From assembly GCA_021809495.1 (NCBI GenBank), contig JAKAZI010000012.1, positions 1 to 34,191 on the forward strand: a stretch of DNA of 34,191 nt, written 5' to 3'. Position numbers and translations under genes: made by a program. Below are positions 16,348-24,624 of the stretch, piece by piece. This DNA is from Actinomycetes bacterium. GTDB taxonomy: Bacteria; Actinomycetota; Acidimicrobiia; Acidimicrobiales; RAAP-2. Below the pieces are notes generated by a model. The model was not told the DNA's origin. It did no database searches and saw only the letters and a program-made list of their open reading frames with translations. Every line of letters begins with the position of its first letter. Position 1 is the first letter of the stretch.

Positions 16348-18113
16348 GACTTCACCCCGCTCCAGCCGATCCGGCGCCAGCCCCGGGGGGTCACGAGGTG
16401 GTAGAGGCCGAGGGCGACCACGATCACGACGAGCATCTCGAGCAGCGTCAGGACCGTCATCGCCGTGCCCGTACCGAGTTGGAAGTTGGCGAGATAGGCC
16501 TGGATGGTCACCGAGGCCGGTTCCTGGCTCGGCGGGTAGAGGATCTGGGAGATCGCGAGTTCGGCGATGGTCTTGGTGAAGGTGAGCAGCCACCCCCAGA
16601 GCAGCACCCTCGAGAACAGGGGCAGACTCGTCGTACGCCACGTGCGCCATCGCGACGCTCCGTGGACCCTCGACGCCTCGGCGAGCGACGGCTGGATCTG
16701 GCCGACCGGTCCGGCCATGAAACGGGTCTGGCCCGGCAGTGAGTTGGCAACGAGCGCGAGCATGAGTAGCGGCAGGGTCTTGTAGAGATCGATGACGTGA
16801 CTGCTGATGAACGACAAGTTGTAGAAGAAGATGTAGCCGACTCCGAGGACGACGCCCGGGACGGCCACCGAGCCGAGCAGGAAGACGTCCGTGATCCGTT
16901 GGCTCCAGCCACCGACGTTCGTGATCAGCCGTCGGGCCAAGACGATCGCGAGCGCGCCGGTCACCGTGGCGACCACGAGTCCCAACTGGTTGGACAGCAC
17001 GAGCGGCGCGGCGAGGCTCTTGTTGGCGATCGATGGGTGCAGCACCTGGTGATAGAAGGCGAGGGAGAGCCGGACCGGACTCGACGAGTAGATTCCGAGG
17101 TTCGACACGAAGGAACCGGCGACGGCGCCGAAGACTGGGATTCCGAGGGCGATCAGGAAGATCATGCCGACGCCGGCGGTCGCCGCGACGCGCCGCAGGG
17201 GACGGAACTCGCGACGCCGGGCGGGGCGACTGCGGCCAGACAAGACCGCGTAGGAACGCCGACGCATGACCCGAGACTGGAGGATGATCGGCGGGATCGT
17301 CGAGAGGATCAACACGATGGCGATCACCGCGGCCACGGAGAAGTTGGCGGGGAAGTTGCTGATGGCGTTGAAGAGGGTGAAGGTCGCCATCGGGAAGTGC
17401 GCGTGATAGCCGAGGGTGAATGCCACACCGAAGTCGCTCATCGTCTCGGCGAAACTGATGGCGAAGGCGCTCAGCAACGCCGGGGCGATGATCGGCAGCA
17501 CCGTCTGAAGGGTGCGCCACCGATTAGCTCCGTGGATGCGCGCCGCGTCCTCGAACTCAGATCCGAGTCCGCGCAGTCCCGCGGCGATCACGAAGTACGC
17601 GAAGGGCAACGCCGCGGTGCTGAGCACGATCACGATTCCGAGGGGTCCGAAGAACTCACCGTAGATGAAGTGCGTGTTGACCCCGAGGAAGCTGGCCGCC
17701 CCGTAGGGCTGCAGCAGGTCACTCCACCCCAGCGTCATCATCCACGTCGGCACGATGAGCAGGAGCCACATGAGCACGGCCCACACGCGACGACCGTAGA
17801 CGTTCGTCCGTTGGATGAGCCACGCGAACGCCGTCGCCACGATAACCGCGACCACCGACACCGTCAGTGAGACCCAGAGTGAGTCGAAGATGCCCTGGCC
17901 GGTCGAGCCCTGGAACGCCTGCGCCACGTAGCGCAGCGTGAAGTACTGCGGACCTTGCTGGAAGAGTCTCGGACTCGTCGCAAGCAGGAGAAACGATACG
18001 ACCGGCGCGATGATGAGCAGGCCGAGTATCACCCAGAGCACGACCGAACTCGCCGCGAAACGCCGGCGGCGAATGGTGAGCGGGGGTGGGATGGTAGTGA
18101 GTTCAGTCGCCAT
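16344..18113 (-). CDS. ABC importer permease, fused double-domain (FbpB-like)
   Basis: 589-residue permease made of two similar six-helix halves in one chain, as in FbpB/SfuB ferric transporters. Each half has an EAA loop that docks the ATPase: EDAARIHGANRWRT in the first half and AEASRVHGASRWRT in the second. A basic stretch (RRRSYAVLSGRSRPARRRE) joins the halves. Start ATG at 18113 is preceded by AAGGG. It lies downstream of the binding-protein gene, separated by a strong hairpin, and its stop overlaps the ATPase start. Confidence 0.92.
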   Translation of the reverse strand: MATELTTIPPPLTIRRRRFAASSVVLWVILGLLIIAPVVSFLLLATSPRLFQQGPQYFTLRYVAQAFQGSTGQGIFDSLWVSLTVSVVAVIVATAFAWLIQRTNVYGRRVWAVLMWLLLIVPTWMMTLGWSDLLQPYGAASFLGVNTHFIYGEFFGPLGIVIVLSTAALPFAYFVIAAGLRGLGSEFEDAARIHGANRWRTLQTVLPIIAPALLSAFAISFAETMSDFGVAFTLGYHAHFPMATFTLFNAISNFPANFSVAAVIAIVLILSTIPPIILQSRVMRRRSYAVLSGRSRPARRREFRPLRRVAATAGVGMIFLIALGIPVFGAVAGSFVSNLGIYSSSPVRLSLAFYHQVLHPSIANKSLAAPLVLSNQLGLVVATVTGALAIVLARRLITNVGGWSQRITDVFLLGSVAVPGVVLGVGYIFFYNLSFISSHVIDLYKTLPLLMLALVANSLPGQTRFMAGPVGQIQPSLAEASRVHGASRWRTWRTTSLPLFSRVLLWGWLLTFTKTIAELAISQILYPPSQEPASVTIQAYLANFQLGTGTAMTVLTLLEMLVVIVVALGLYHLVTPRGWRRIGWSGVKS

Positions 18114-18130
18114 AGGCGCCCTTCAATGAG

Positions 18131-18165
18131 GCGGTGCTGCGGCCCACGAAGGGCCGCAGCACCGC
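18131..18165 (-). terminator. Intercistronic stem-loop between binding protein and permease genes
   Basis: Perfect 15-bp GC-rich inverted repeat with a 5-nt loop in the 68-bp gap after the binding-protein stop. It has no T-tract, so partial termination or protection of the upstream mRNA from 3' decay fits best. Both would give more binding protein than permease, a common arrangement in ABC importer operons. Confidence 0.65.
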
Positions 18166-18181
18166 GGGGATCTAAAGGGGG

Positions 18182-19288
18182 CTACCCGTTGTTGATATTC
18201 GCGCTGAACCAGGTGTTGACCGTGGACTCGAGTGGTCCCCAGACGTAGGGGTTCGTCGTCTGCATCGGCACCGTGCTGAGCGGCGGGATCACCTTGTTGG
18301 CGGGCTTCTCGCCGTTCAGGACCGGCCAGAAGAGCGAGTCGCCCTGCGGGTCACCGATCTGCATGACGTGCTGTCCCCTCGGGGACAGCACGTAGTCGAC
18401 GAACTTCTGCGCCTCGGCCCGCACGGCCTTGGGCATCTTGCCGTCGATCCCGATGACGCCCGGCAGCGCGGTCACCGGGTTGAGGTAGGCCACGCGAAAG
18501 CTCGGCGAGGTGGACACCTCGGCCCCGTACCCGGCCGAACTCTGGATGATCGCCATCTTGATCGTGTGGGCCGCGATAGCGCTGAGCGTCGGGCCGTTGG
18601 TCGCGTTGATCACCAGGCCGTTCGCCTTCAATTTCGTGAAGAATGCTTCCCCGGCCTTGACGGCCGCGGTGGTCGACCCGGAGCGGTAGTGCCCGAGGTC
18701 GTTCATGACGCCGGCGATCAGCGGGTAGGTCGGACCGGACTGCGTCGGGTCGTTCATACCGAGCACGCCCTTGAACTGCGGCTTCAGCAGGTCGGCCCAG
18801 GTCTTGGGCAGTTGGGCCGCGGTGATCTGTGAGGAGTCGTAGACGAGTGCACCCGTCGCCGTGAGACCGGTCGGCACGTAGCTACCGTCGGCGGGGATGT
18901 TCGCCCGACCAACGGTGTTGAACGACACGTGGGGCACGATGTGCTTGGCGAGCAGTCCCTCACGGTCGAGCTGAGCGAAGGCCTGCGCCCCGTCGACCCA
19001 GAGCACACCCCACGTCGGGTGCGAGCCCTCGGCCTGGATCTGCTGGAGGAGTGGCCCCGTCGAGTTGTCGTTGAGGGTCACGGTGAACCCGGGGTGGGTG
19101 GCGTTGAAGGCCTTCACCGTGGCTGAGTCGTATCCCTGGGCCGAGTAGACGACGAGGGTCGGCCCAGTGGCTTTAGCCGAGGCGCCCGCCCCCGACATCG
19201 ACAGGGACATTGGGATCATGGTGGCGGCGAGCGCCAGGGCGGTGAACCGCGCGAAGCGGACACCTGGTTTCTTGGTTGCGATGTTCAT
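18182..19288 (-). CDS. Periplasmic-type solute-binding protein of the ferric-like ABC importer
   Basis: 368-residue family 1-like extracellular binding protein. Residues 1 to about 38 are a signal peptide (basic NIATKKPGVRFARF, then a hydrophobic core, then AGASA-K). There is no lipobox Cys, so how it is held at the cell surface is unclear. The mature start TLVVYSAQGYDSATVKAF is typical of FbpA/FutA-like and phosphonate-binding proteins. The paired tyrosines that coordinate iron in FbpA are not obvious in the C-terminal half, so iron binding is unproven. First gene of the five-gene operon. TAGAAC lies 6 nt before the ATG and there is no ribosome-binding site, suggesting a leaderless mRNA. Confidence 0.88.
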   Translation of the reverse strand: MNIATKKPGVRFARFTALALAATMIPMSLSMSGAGASAKATGPTLVVYSAQGYDSATVKAFNATHPGFTVTLNDNSTGPLLQQIQAEGSHPTWGVLWVDGAQAFAQLDREGLLAKHIVPHVSFNTVGRANIPADGSYVPTGLTATGALVYDSSQITAAQLPKTWADLLKPQFKGVLGMNDPTQSGPTYPLIAGVMNDLGHYRSGSTTAAVKAGEAFFTKLKANGLVINATNGPTLSAIAAHTIKMAIIQSSAGYGAEVSTSPSFRVAYLNPVTALPGVIGIDGKMPKAVRAEAQKFVDYVLSPRGQHVMQIGDPQGDSLFWPVLNGEKPANKVIPPLSTVPMQTTNPYVWGPLESTVNTWFSANINNG

Positions 19289-19371
19289 GAAGACGTTCTA
19301 CGGGGCGTCGATGAACGGACCGTGATGACTCCGTGGGAGTCCGATGAACTTCGCGCAACGACTTGGTCGAT
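19289..19371 (-). promoter_or_regulatory. Promoter region of the metal-uptake operon
   Basis: 83 bp between hisIE and the binding-protein gene on the same strand. TAGAAC (19300-19295 on the minus strand) ends 6 nt before the ATG, a leaderless-type -10. A small dyad, GACTCC-GTG-GGAGTC at about 19327-19341, lies upstream where a regulator could bind. No recognisable iron-regulator box was seen. Confidence 0.4.
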
Positions 19372-19914
19372 TCAGCGCTGACGGCGACGCAGTTCGTCCT
19401 CGACGTCGGCGGGGTCCAGTCCCCGACTCCTCAGCAGCAACAGCAGGTGGAACCACAGATCCGCGGCCTCGCTGACGACGCGTTCGTCAGTTTCGCTGAG
19501 CGCGGCCACGATCACTTCGGCCGCCTCCTCGCCCACCTTGCGCGCCGCGAAGGGTGCGCCAGCGCGCAACGACGCCGCGACGTACGAGCCCGACTCATCG
19601 GCGGCCTCGCGGCGCAAGATGGTGCGCCACAGCCACGGCGTGAAGCACGACGTCGACCCGTCGTGACAGGTCGGTCCGTCGGGTCGAGCGCGCACGAGCA
19701 CCGCGTCGTCGTCACAGTCCGGCAGCACCTCGACCACGCGCAGGGTATTGCCCGAGGTCTCGCCCTTCATCCACAGTCGCTGACGGGACCGTGAGAAGAA
19801 ATGAACCAGTCCCGTCGACCTGGTCAGCGCGAGTGCCTCGTCGTCCATCCAGCCGAGCATCAGCACTCGTCCAGTGTCGTCGTCTTGCACGATGGCCGCT
19901 CGTAGTTCGCTCAC
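19372..19914 (-). CDS. hisIE: Bifunctional phosphoribosyl-AMP cyclohydrolase / phosphoribosyl-ATP diphosphatase
   Basis: 180-residue HisI-HisE fusion catalysing the second and third steps of histidine synthesis. The HisI part (about 1-95) holds the metal site: the acidic cluster D66-D70 with C67, then C83 and C90. The HisE part (about 96-180) is a small all-helical MazG-like domain with RKVGEEAAEVIVAAL and EAADLWFHLLLLL. Many Actinomycetota keep hisI and hisE as separate genes, so the fusion is notable. The N-terminus is short. The GTG start at 19914 follows the hisF stop by one base. It is the last gene of the hisR-to-hisIE operon. Confidence 0.95.
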   Translation of the reverse strand: MSELRAAIVQDDDTGRVLMLGWMDDEALALTRSTGLVHFFSRSRQRLWMKGETSGNTLRVVEVLPDCDDDAVLVRARPDGPTCHDGSTSCFTPWLWRTILRREAADESGSYVAASLRAGAPFAARKVGEEAAEVIVAALSETDERVVSEAADLWFHLLLLLRSRGLDPADVEDELRRRQR

Positions 19915-19915
19915 G

Positions 19916-20662
19916 TTATTCCTTCCAGGGGCGCAGGTGCACGCCGCACGATTCGATGGCTCGACGCAAACCGGGCAGTCCGGCGGGGTCCTCGTGGACG
20001 ATCGACGCGACGAGTGCGGCGTCGGTCACCGCCAACGCATCGGCGACGTGCTGGGCGCTGCCCGCGCCACCCGACGCGATGACCGGGACCGCGACCGCGG
20101 CGCGCACCGCCGCCGTCAGTTCGAGGTCGAAGCCCATTCGGCGGCCGTCGTGGTCGATCGAGGTGAGCAGGATCTCCCCGGCGCCCCGATCGGCCGCCTC
20201 ACGGGCCCACTCGACGGTGAGTCGCGTCGTTGGCGTCCGGCCGCCGTGGGTGTGCACGACCCCGGCGCCGCTGTCAATAGCGACCACCACCGCCTGGGAA
20301 CCGAAGCGGTCCGCGATCGCCTGGATCAACGCGGGTGACGTGACGGCGGCCGAGTTGAGCGACACGCGATCGGCGCCGGACTCGATGATCCGCGACGCGT
20401 CGACCACGCTGCGCACGCCGCCTCCGACGGTGAAGGGGATGTCCAGGACGTCGGCGACGGCGCGAACGACCGAGGTCATCGTCGCGGCCTCGTCGGGCGT
20501 AGCCGTGATGTCGAGCAAGACCAGTTCGTCGGCGCCACCGGCGCTGTAGTGGACCGCGAGCTCTACGGGGTCGCCGACGTCACGCAGGCCGACGAAGTTG
20601 ACGCCCTTGACCACGCGCCCGTGCGCGACGTCCAGGCAGGGGATCAGACGAGGGAGAGGCAC
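19916..20662 (-). CDS. hisF: Imidazole glycerol phosphate synthase, cyclase subunit
   Basis: 248-residue TIM barrel that works with HisH to make IGP and AICAR. The two catalytic aspartates fall at the same positions as in Thermotoga HisF: D11 (PCLDVAHGRVVKG) and D130 (VAIDSG). The phosphate loops VGGGVRS and ASGGAGS are present. GTG at 20662 is the start; it lies inside the end of hisH, giving a 19-bp overlap. The frame remains open upstream, but that region is shadow of hisH and hisCB. Confidence 0.96.
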   Translation of the reverse strand: MPLPRLIPCLDVAHGRVVKGVNFVGLRDVGDPVELAVHYSAGGADELVLLDITATPDEAATMTSVVRAVADVLDIPFTVGGGVRSVVDASRIIESGADRVSLNSAAVTSPALIQAIADRFGSQAVVVAIDSGAGVVHTHGGRTPTTRLTVEWAREAADRGAGEILLTSIDHDGRRMGFDLELTAAVRAAVAVPVIASGGAGSAQHVADALAVTDAALVASIVHEDPAGLPGLRRAIESCGVHLRPWKE

Positions 20663-21198
20663 TGGTCCAGGAACACGAGACCCGCGGGTCCGCTCTTCTC
20701 GGGGTGGAACTGGACGCCGAGGAACGAGCCGCGCGACACCACGGCGGTGACCCCCTCGGCGGTCGCGACCGCGTCGTCGGTGATCGCACCGTAGGAGTGC
20801 GCGAAATAGTAGGCCTCGCCCCACGGCTCGACGATCGACCAGCCCAGTCGCGGCACCCGCTCGTCGCTCAGGCGCACGACCCGGCCCGGCACGATGCCCA
20901 GACCCTCGACGCCGCCGTCCTCCTCGCTCGACTCGAGGGCCAACTGCAAGCCCAGACAGATCCCCAACACCGGTTTGCCCGACCGGACCCGACCCGCGAT
21001 CGCTTCGGCGGCTCCCGTCTCGCTCAGGTGATCCATCGCGCTGCGGGCCGAGCCGACCCCCGGCAGCACGACGTACCAGGCGGTGGCGATCGCCGTGGGA
21101 TCGGCGCTCACCACGCTCGCGTGGCCGAGCCGAGCGAGCGTCGCCTGCACCGAGCGGGTGTTGCCGGCGCCGTAGTCGACGATGACGATCTCGTTCAC
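20644..21198 (-). CDS. hisH: Imidazole glycerol phosphate synthase, glutaminase subunit
   Basis: 184-residue class I glutamine amidotransferase that supplies ammonia to HisF. The nucleophile is C81 (GICLGLQLA) and the His-Glu pair is H165/E167 (QFHPEKS). It starts with the normal IVDYGAGN. It is somewhat shorter than the usual 195-210 residues, and the usual PHMGWN stretch reads PRLGWS. The ATG overlaps the hisCB stop (ATGA), and the end overlaps hisF by 19 bp. Confidence 0.96.
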   Translation of the reverse strand: MNEIVIVDYGAGNTRSVQATLARLGHASVVSADPTAIATAWYVVLPGVGSARSAMDHLSETGAAEAIAGRVRSGKPVLGICLGLQLALESSEEDGGVEGLGIVPGRVVRLSDERVPRLGWSIVEPWGEAYYFAHSYGAITDDAVATAEGVTAVVSRGSFLGVQFHPEKSGPAGLVFLDQCLSLV

Positions 21199-22715
21199 AG
21201 GGAGCCCTTCGTGGATCGGACGAGACCACCGTCACGAACGAGCGCCTGGGCGAGCGCGCGACCCACCGCCTTGAACGCCGCTTCGGCGACGTGGTGCGCG
21301 TTGGTGCCCGTCGCCGTGACGTGCAGCGTGATCCGGGCCGTCTGGACCAGGGACTCGAGCGCGTGCGCGGCCATCCCCGGGTCGGGTTCGATCGCGAGCG
21401 TCGCGGTCGCGCGCCCGGAGAGGTCCACGACGGCGTGCGCCAACGCCTCGTCCATCGGGACCCGTGCCTCGCCGTAGCGCGCGAGACCCCGCCGGTCGCC
21501 CAGGGCGAGGTCGAGGGCTTCACCGAAGGTGCGCATCATGTCTTCCACCGCGTGGTGGTCGCCCGTCTCGGGGTCACCGACGCCCTCGACGCGAAGGTCC
21601 ATCCCGGCGTGAAAGGCGAGCTGTTGGAGCATGTGGTCGTAGAAGCCCTCGCCCGAGTGGACGAGGACGCGTCCTTCGCCGGGCACGCGCAGCCGGACCG
21701 CGAACCGGGTTTCGGCCGTCGCTCGTCGGTGGCGAACCGGTGGCGCGACGGCGTCGCGCCCGAGCAGCTCGCTCGCCAGTGCGTCGAGCAGCTGGTCGTC
21801 GTCGACCTCGTCGCGCACGCTGATCCGCAGTCCACCCGCGAAGGCGCGCAGCACGACGCCGTAGGGCAGCATCGCGTCGACGATTCGCTGGGGGTCCTCC
21901 ATCGGTACGTAGAGAAAGTTCGTGTACGAAGGAACCGGGGTCAGTCCTAATTCAGCCAGCCGCTTCGCCAGCCGCTCGCGCTCGGCGATCTGGGGCGCGA
22001 CGTCGGGTGGACTGGCGAGCGCCGCCATCGCCAGCGCCGCCGACAGCGACGAGACCGACAGTGGCGCCTGGCGCGAGGAGAGCACGGCGATGAGTTCGGG
22101 GCTGGCCAGGGCGTAGCCGACGCGCGCGCCGGCGAGTCCGAAGGCCTTGGAGAACGTTCGCAGCACGATCGCGCCGTCCTCAATGGCGTCCAGCGCGTCG
22201 ACGCCCGCGTAGTCGGCGTACGCCTCGTCGATCACCAGTTGGCCCGCGACCGTTGGCACGTCGGGCAGCTCGCCGGTCGGATTGTTCGGTCGACAGACGA
22301 ACACGAGGTCGGCGGTCGATGGATCGTCAACGATCGTCGCGCCGGCCATCGACGCGGCGAAGCGATACATCGAATACGAGGTCGCGGGAACGGTCGCGAT
22401 CGTGCCGCCGGCGGCGAAGACCCGCGCCACGAGCACGATGAACTCGTCACTGCCGGCGCCGAGGGCGACCTGATCGATCGTGAGGCCGTGGCGCGCCGCG
22501 ATGGCCGCGCGTAGGGGTTCGTAGCGTCCCCGGTCGTACTCGTTCACGTCGGCGAGGGCGGCGGCGATCGCGGCCGGCCTCGCGCTCGCCGGCGGCGCCG
22601 GCGCGACGTTGCCGTCGAATCGGATGATCGCGCGCGGGTCGATACCGACGGCGGCGGCGATTCGTTCGTTCGAGAGCGGCCACTGGTAGGCCTCGAGTGG
22701 CTCGGGTCTGGTCAT
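21195..22715 (-). CDS. HisC-HisB fusion: histidinol-phosphate aminotransferase / imidazoleglycerol-phosphate dehydratase
   Basis: One 506-residue frame holds two complete his enzymes. Residues 1 to about 318 are HisC, a PLP aminotransferase: Lys190 in RTFSKAFGLAGARVGY, RPNNPTGE at about 142-149, VIDEAY at 161-166, and GLRISV near the domain end. A short linker of about 13 residues rich in Arg and Ala leads to HisB (about 332-506): GFYDHMLQQLAFHAG, GDHHAVEDMM, VPMDEALAHAVVDLSGR and the second metal motif TNAHHVAEAAFKAVGRAL. No stop or frameshift lies between them. HisB catalyses step 7 and HisC step 8, so the fusion joins consecutive enzymes. This differs from the enterobacterial HisN-HisB fusion. 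ATG start overlaps the hisD stop. Confidence 0.95.
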   Translation of the reverse strand: MTRPEPLEAYQWPLSNERIAAAVGIDPRAIIRFDGNVAPAPPASARPAAIAAALADVNEYDRGRYEPLRAAIAARHGLTIDQVALGAGSDEFIVLVARVFAAGGTIATVPATSYSMYRFAASMAGATIVDDPSTADLVFVCRPNNPTGELPDVPTVAGQLVIDEAYADYAGVDALDAIEDGAIVLRTFSKAFGLAGARVGYALASPELIAVLSSRQAPLSVSSLSAALAMAALASPPDVAPQIAERERLAKRLAELGLTPVPSYTNFLYVPMEDPQRIVDAMLPYGVVLRAFAGGLRISVRDEVDDDQLLDALASELLGRDAVAPPVRHRRATAETRFAVRLRVPGEGRVLVHSGEGFYDHMLQQLAFHAGMDLRVEGVGDPETGDHHAVEDMMRTFGEALDLALGDRRGLARYGEARVPMDEALAHAVVDLSGRATATLAIEPDPGMAAHALESLVQTARITLHVTATGTNAHHVAEAAFKAVGRALAQALVRDGGLVRSTKGSL

Positions 22716-23770
22716 CGTCGGGCCGTGGCCTTGTGCATGGGCATCCCTTCGAGTTCGGCCAGTGCCTCGATGGTCGGCGCGAGACGCGCCAACCCCTCTT
22801 CGCTCACCCGCTGGATCGTGACCGCCTTCATGAACGCCTCCAGTCCTAGTCCCCCGGTCGAGCGGGCCCAGCCTCCGGTCGGCAGCACGTGGTTGCCCCC
22901 CGTCGCGTAGTCGCCCGCTGGTACCGGCGCGAAGGGTCCGACGAAGACCGCGCCGGCGTTTCGGATACGGCCCGCGAGCGACTCGGCCCGTGGTCCGAGC
23001 AACGCCACGTGTTCGGCGGCGTAGGACTCGACCGCGTCGAGCGCGGCCTCGAGGTCATCGCCGACGCGCACGACGAAGGCCCGCGAATCGGGACCGTGTT
23101 CCATCTGCGCGTCGAGTTCCTGTTGGATCAGCGCCTCGTCGACGCCGTCGTCGGCGACGACCACCACCTCACTCGGGCCCGCCGGCAGGTCGATGGCGAC
23201 GTCGCGGCTCACGAGCAGCTTCGCGGTATTGACCGCGCCACCCCCGGGTCCCACGATCTTGTCGACGGCGCCGATCGACGCCGTCCCGTAGGCCATCGCG
23301 GCGATCGCCTGGGCTCCGCCGACGGCCCAGACCTCGTCGATACCGAGCAGGGCGGCGGCGGCCGCCACCGCGGCCGAGCCGCGTGGCGGGGTGCAGACGA
23401 CGATGCGGTCCACGCCGGCCTCGCGGGCCGGGATCGCCGTCATGATCAGTGACGAGACCAGCCCGCTGGGCACGTAGATCCCGACCGAGCGCAAGGGGAC
23501 CCACCGACGCTCCAGGGTTACGCCGGGCGACACCTCGAGTTCTACGTCGGCGGGCCGCTGCGCGCGGTGCCAGGTCGCAACGGACTGAGCGGCACTGAGA
23601 ATCGCGGCCGTGGGCACGTCGCCGTAGGCCCGCGCGCGCTGCGGCTCGGAGTCATCAGTCCCGTCGAGCCGGCGGGACCACTCGACGAGCGCGGCGTCGC
23701 CGCGCTCGCGAACGTCGGCCACGATCTGCTCGATGGTGAAGCGCTCCTTGGTCACGACTGGACGACTCAC
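22712..23770 (-). CDS. hisD: Histidinol dehydrogenase, short form
   Basis: NAD- and Zn-dependent enzyme making histidine from histidinol. All expected catalytic residues are visible: Zn ligands Q222 and H225 (QMEHGPDS), D287 (PAGDYATGGNH) and H346 (EGMPMHK), and the catalytic pair E253/H254 (AAEHVALL). At 352 residues it is much shorter than the usual 420-435; roughly 40 residues are missing at the N-terminus and the rest is spread through the chain. The usual GPGNxYV reads GPGGGAVN. The GTG start overlaps the hisG stop (GTGA), so no longer start is likely. It should be active, but this needs proof. Confidence 0.93.
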   Translation of the reverse strand: MSRPVVTKERFTIEQIVADVRERGDAALVEWSRRLDGTDDSEPQRARAYGDVPTAAILSAAQSVATWHRAQRPADVELEVSPGVTLERRWVPLRSVGIYVPSGLVSSLIMTAIPAREAGVDRIVVCTPPRGSAAVAAAAALLGIDEVWAVGGAQAIAAMAYGTASIGAVDKIVGPGGGAVNTAKLLVSRDVAIDLPAGPSEVVVVADDGVDEALIQQELDAQMEHGPDSRAFVVRVGDDLEAALDAVESYAAEHVALLGPRAESLAGRIRNAGAVFVGPFAPVPAGDYATGGNHVLPTGGWARSTGGLGLEAFMKAVTIQRVSEEGLARLAPTIEALAELEGMPMHKATARR

Positions 23771-24624
23771 GGCACCATCCGTTCTACGGGCAGCGTGAGG
23801 ATCGAGCTCGCGCCGCAGGCTTCCAGCTTCGGTAACAGTGACCAGATGTCGGCCGCCGGAACGAGTGCGTGCACCGCGACGACGCCGGGCGTCGCGAGGT
23901 CCATAACCGTGGGCGAGCCCCGCGTAGGCAGCAGCGCCGTCAACTCATCGAGGCGATCCTTGTTCACGTTGCACAGGAGATAACGGTTGGCCCGGGCGTT
24001 GGTGACGCTGCCGAGCACCGTCGTGAGCACCTTTCGAGCGATCAGGTCCTCCGAACCGCGACGGCCGACCAACACGGCCTCGGATTCGAACAGCGTGCCG
24101 ATGGAGCGCAGGCCGTTGGTGCGCAGGGTGCTGCCCGTGGAGACGAGGTCGACGATCGCGTCGGCGAGCCCGAGACGCGGTGAGATCTCAACCGCACCGC
24201 CGACGCGCACCACCTCGGCGTCGATCCCCCGTTGCGCGAGGACCGATGACGTGATGCGCGGGTGTGAGGTCGCGATCCGTCGGCCCTGGAGGTCGTCGAT
24301 GCCACCGGCGCTGTCCTCGAGGGGCACGGCCGCCTGGAGCGAACACTTGCCAAAACCGAGCCGCAGGAGCACCTCAACGTTGCACTCGCGCTCGTCGATG
24401 AGGTCGAGTCCCGTGATCCCGCAGTCGACGACCCCGTCTTGGACGTACTCGGGCACGTCGTCGGCGCGCACGAATAACAGGTCGATGTCCGCGTTACGAC
24501 AGTGGGACTGCAGGACTCGCTCGCCGGGCTCCTGGGGGTCCACGCCGCTCGCCTCGAGCAGCGTCCACGACGGTTCGCGCAGCCGCCCCTTGCTCGGCAG
24601 GGCGAGGGTGAGTCGGCGGTTCAT
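23767..24624 (-). CDS. hisG: ATP phosphoribosyltransferase, long form
   Basis: First and feedback-controlled enzyme of histidine synthesis. 285 residues, the long hexameric form: catalytic domains from about 1 to 210 (LALPSKGRL at the start, PRPP loop DLVSTGSTLRTNGL) and a C-terminal ACT-like regulatory domain (about 212-285) that should bind histidine. HisZ is therefore not needed. The ATG overlaps the hisR stop (ATGA), so its translation is tied to that of the regulator gene. Confidence 0.96.
   Translation of the reverse strand: MNRRLTLALPSKGRLREPSWTLLEASGVDPQEPGERVLQSHCRNADIDLLFVRADDVPEYVQDGVVDCGITGLDLIDERECNVEVLLRLGFGKCSLQAAVPLEDSAGGIDDLQGRRIATSHPRITSSVLAQRGIDAEVVRVGGAVEISPRLGLADAIVDLVSTGSTLRTNGLRSIGTLFESEAVLVGRRGSEDLIARKVLTTVLGSVTNARANRYLLCNVNKDRLDELTALLPTRGSPTVMDLATPGVVAVHALVPAADIWSLLPKLEACGASSILTLPVERMVP

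Noticed and set aside
16348..17520. Long upstream extension of the ABC ATPase frame (open to 17520)
   Set aside because: It lies wholly inside the permease gene in another frame and encodes an Arg/Pro/His-rich sequence without family features. The GTG at 16347 gives a normal ATPase start.
18182..19288. Firm call as an iron-binding FbpA
   Set aside because: The tyrosine pair that binds iron is not evident, and related proteins bind phosphonates or other solutes.
20663..21523. Upstream extension of the hisF frame
   Set aside because: Covers hisH and the end of hisCB in another frame with biased composition; the true HisF start motif begins at 20662.
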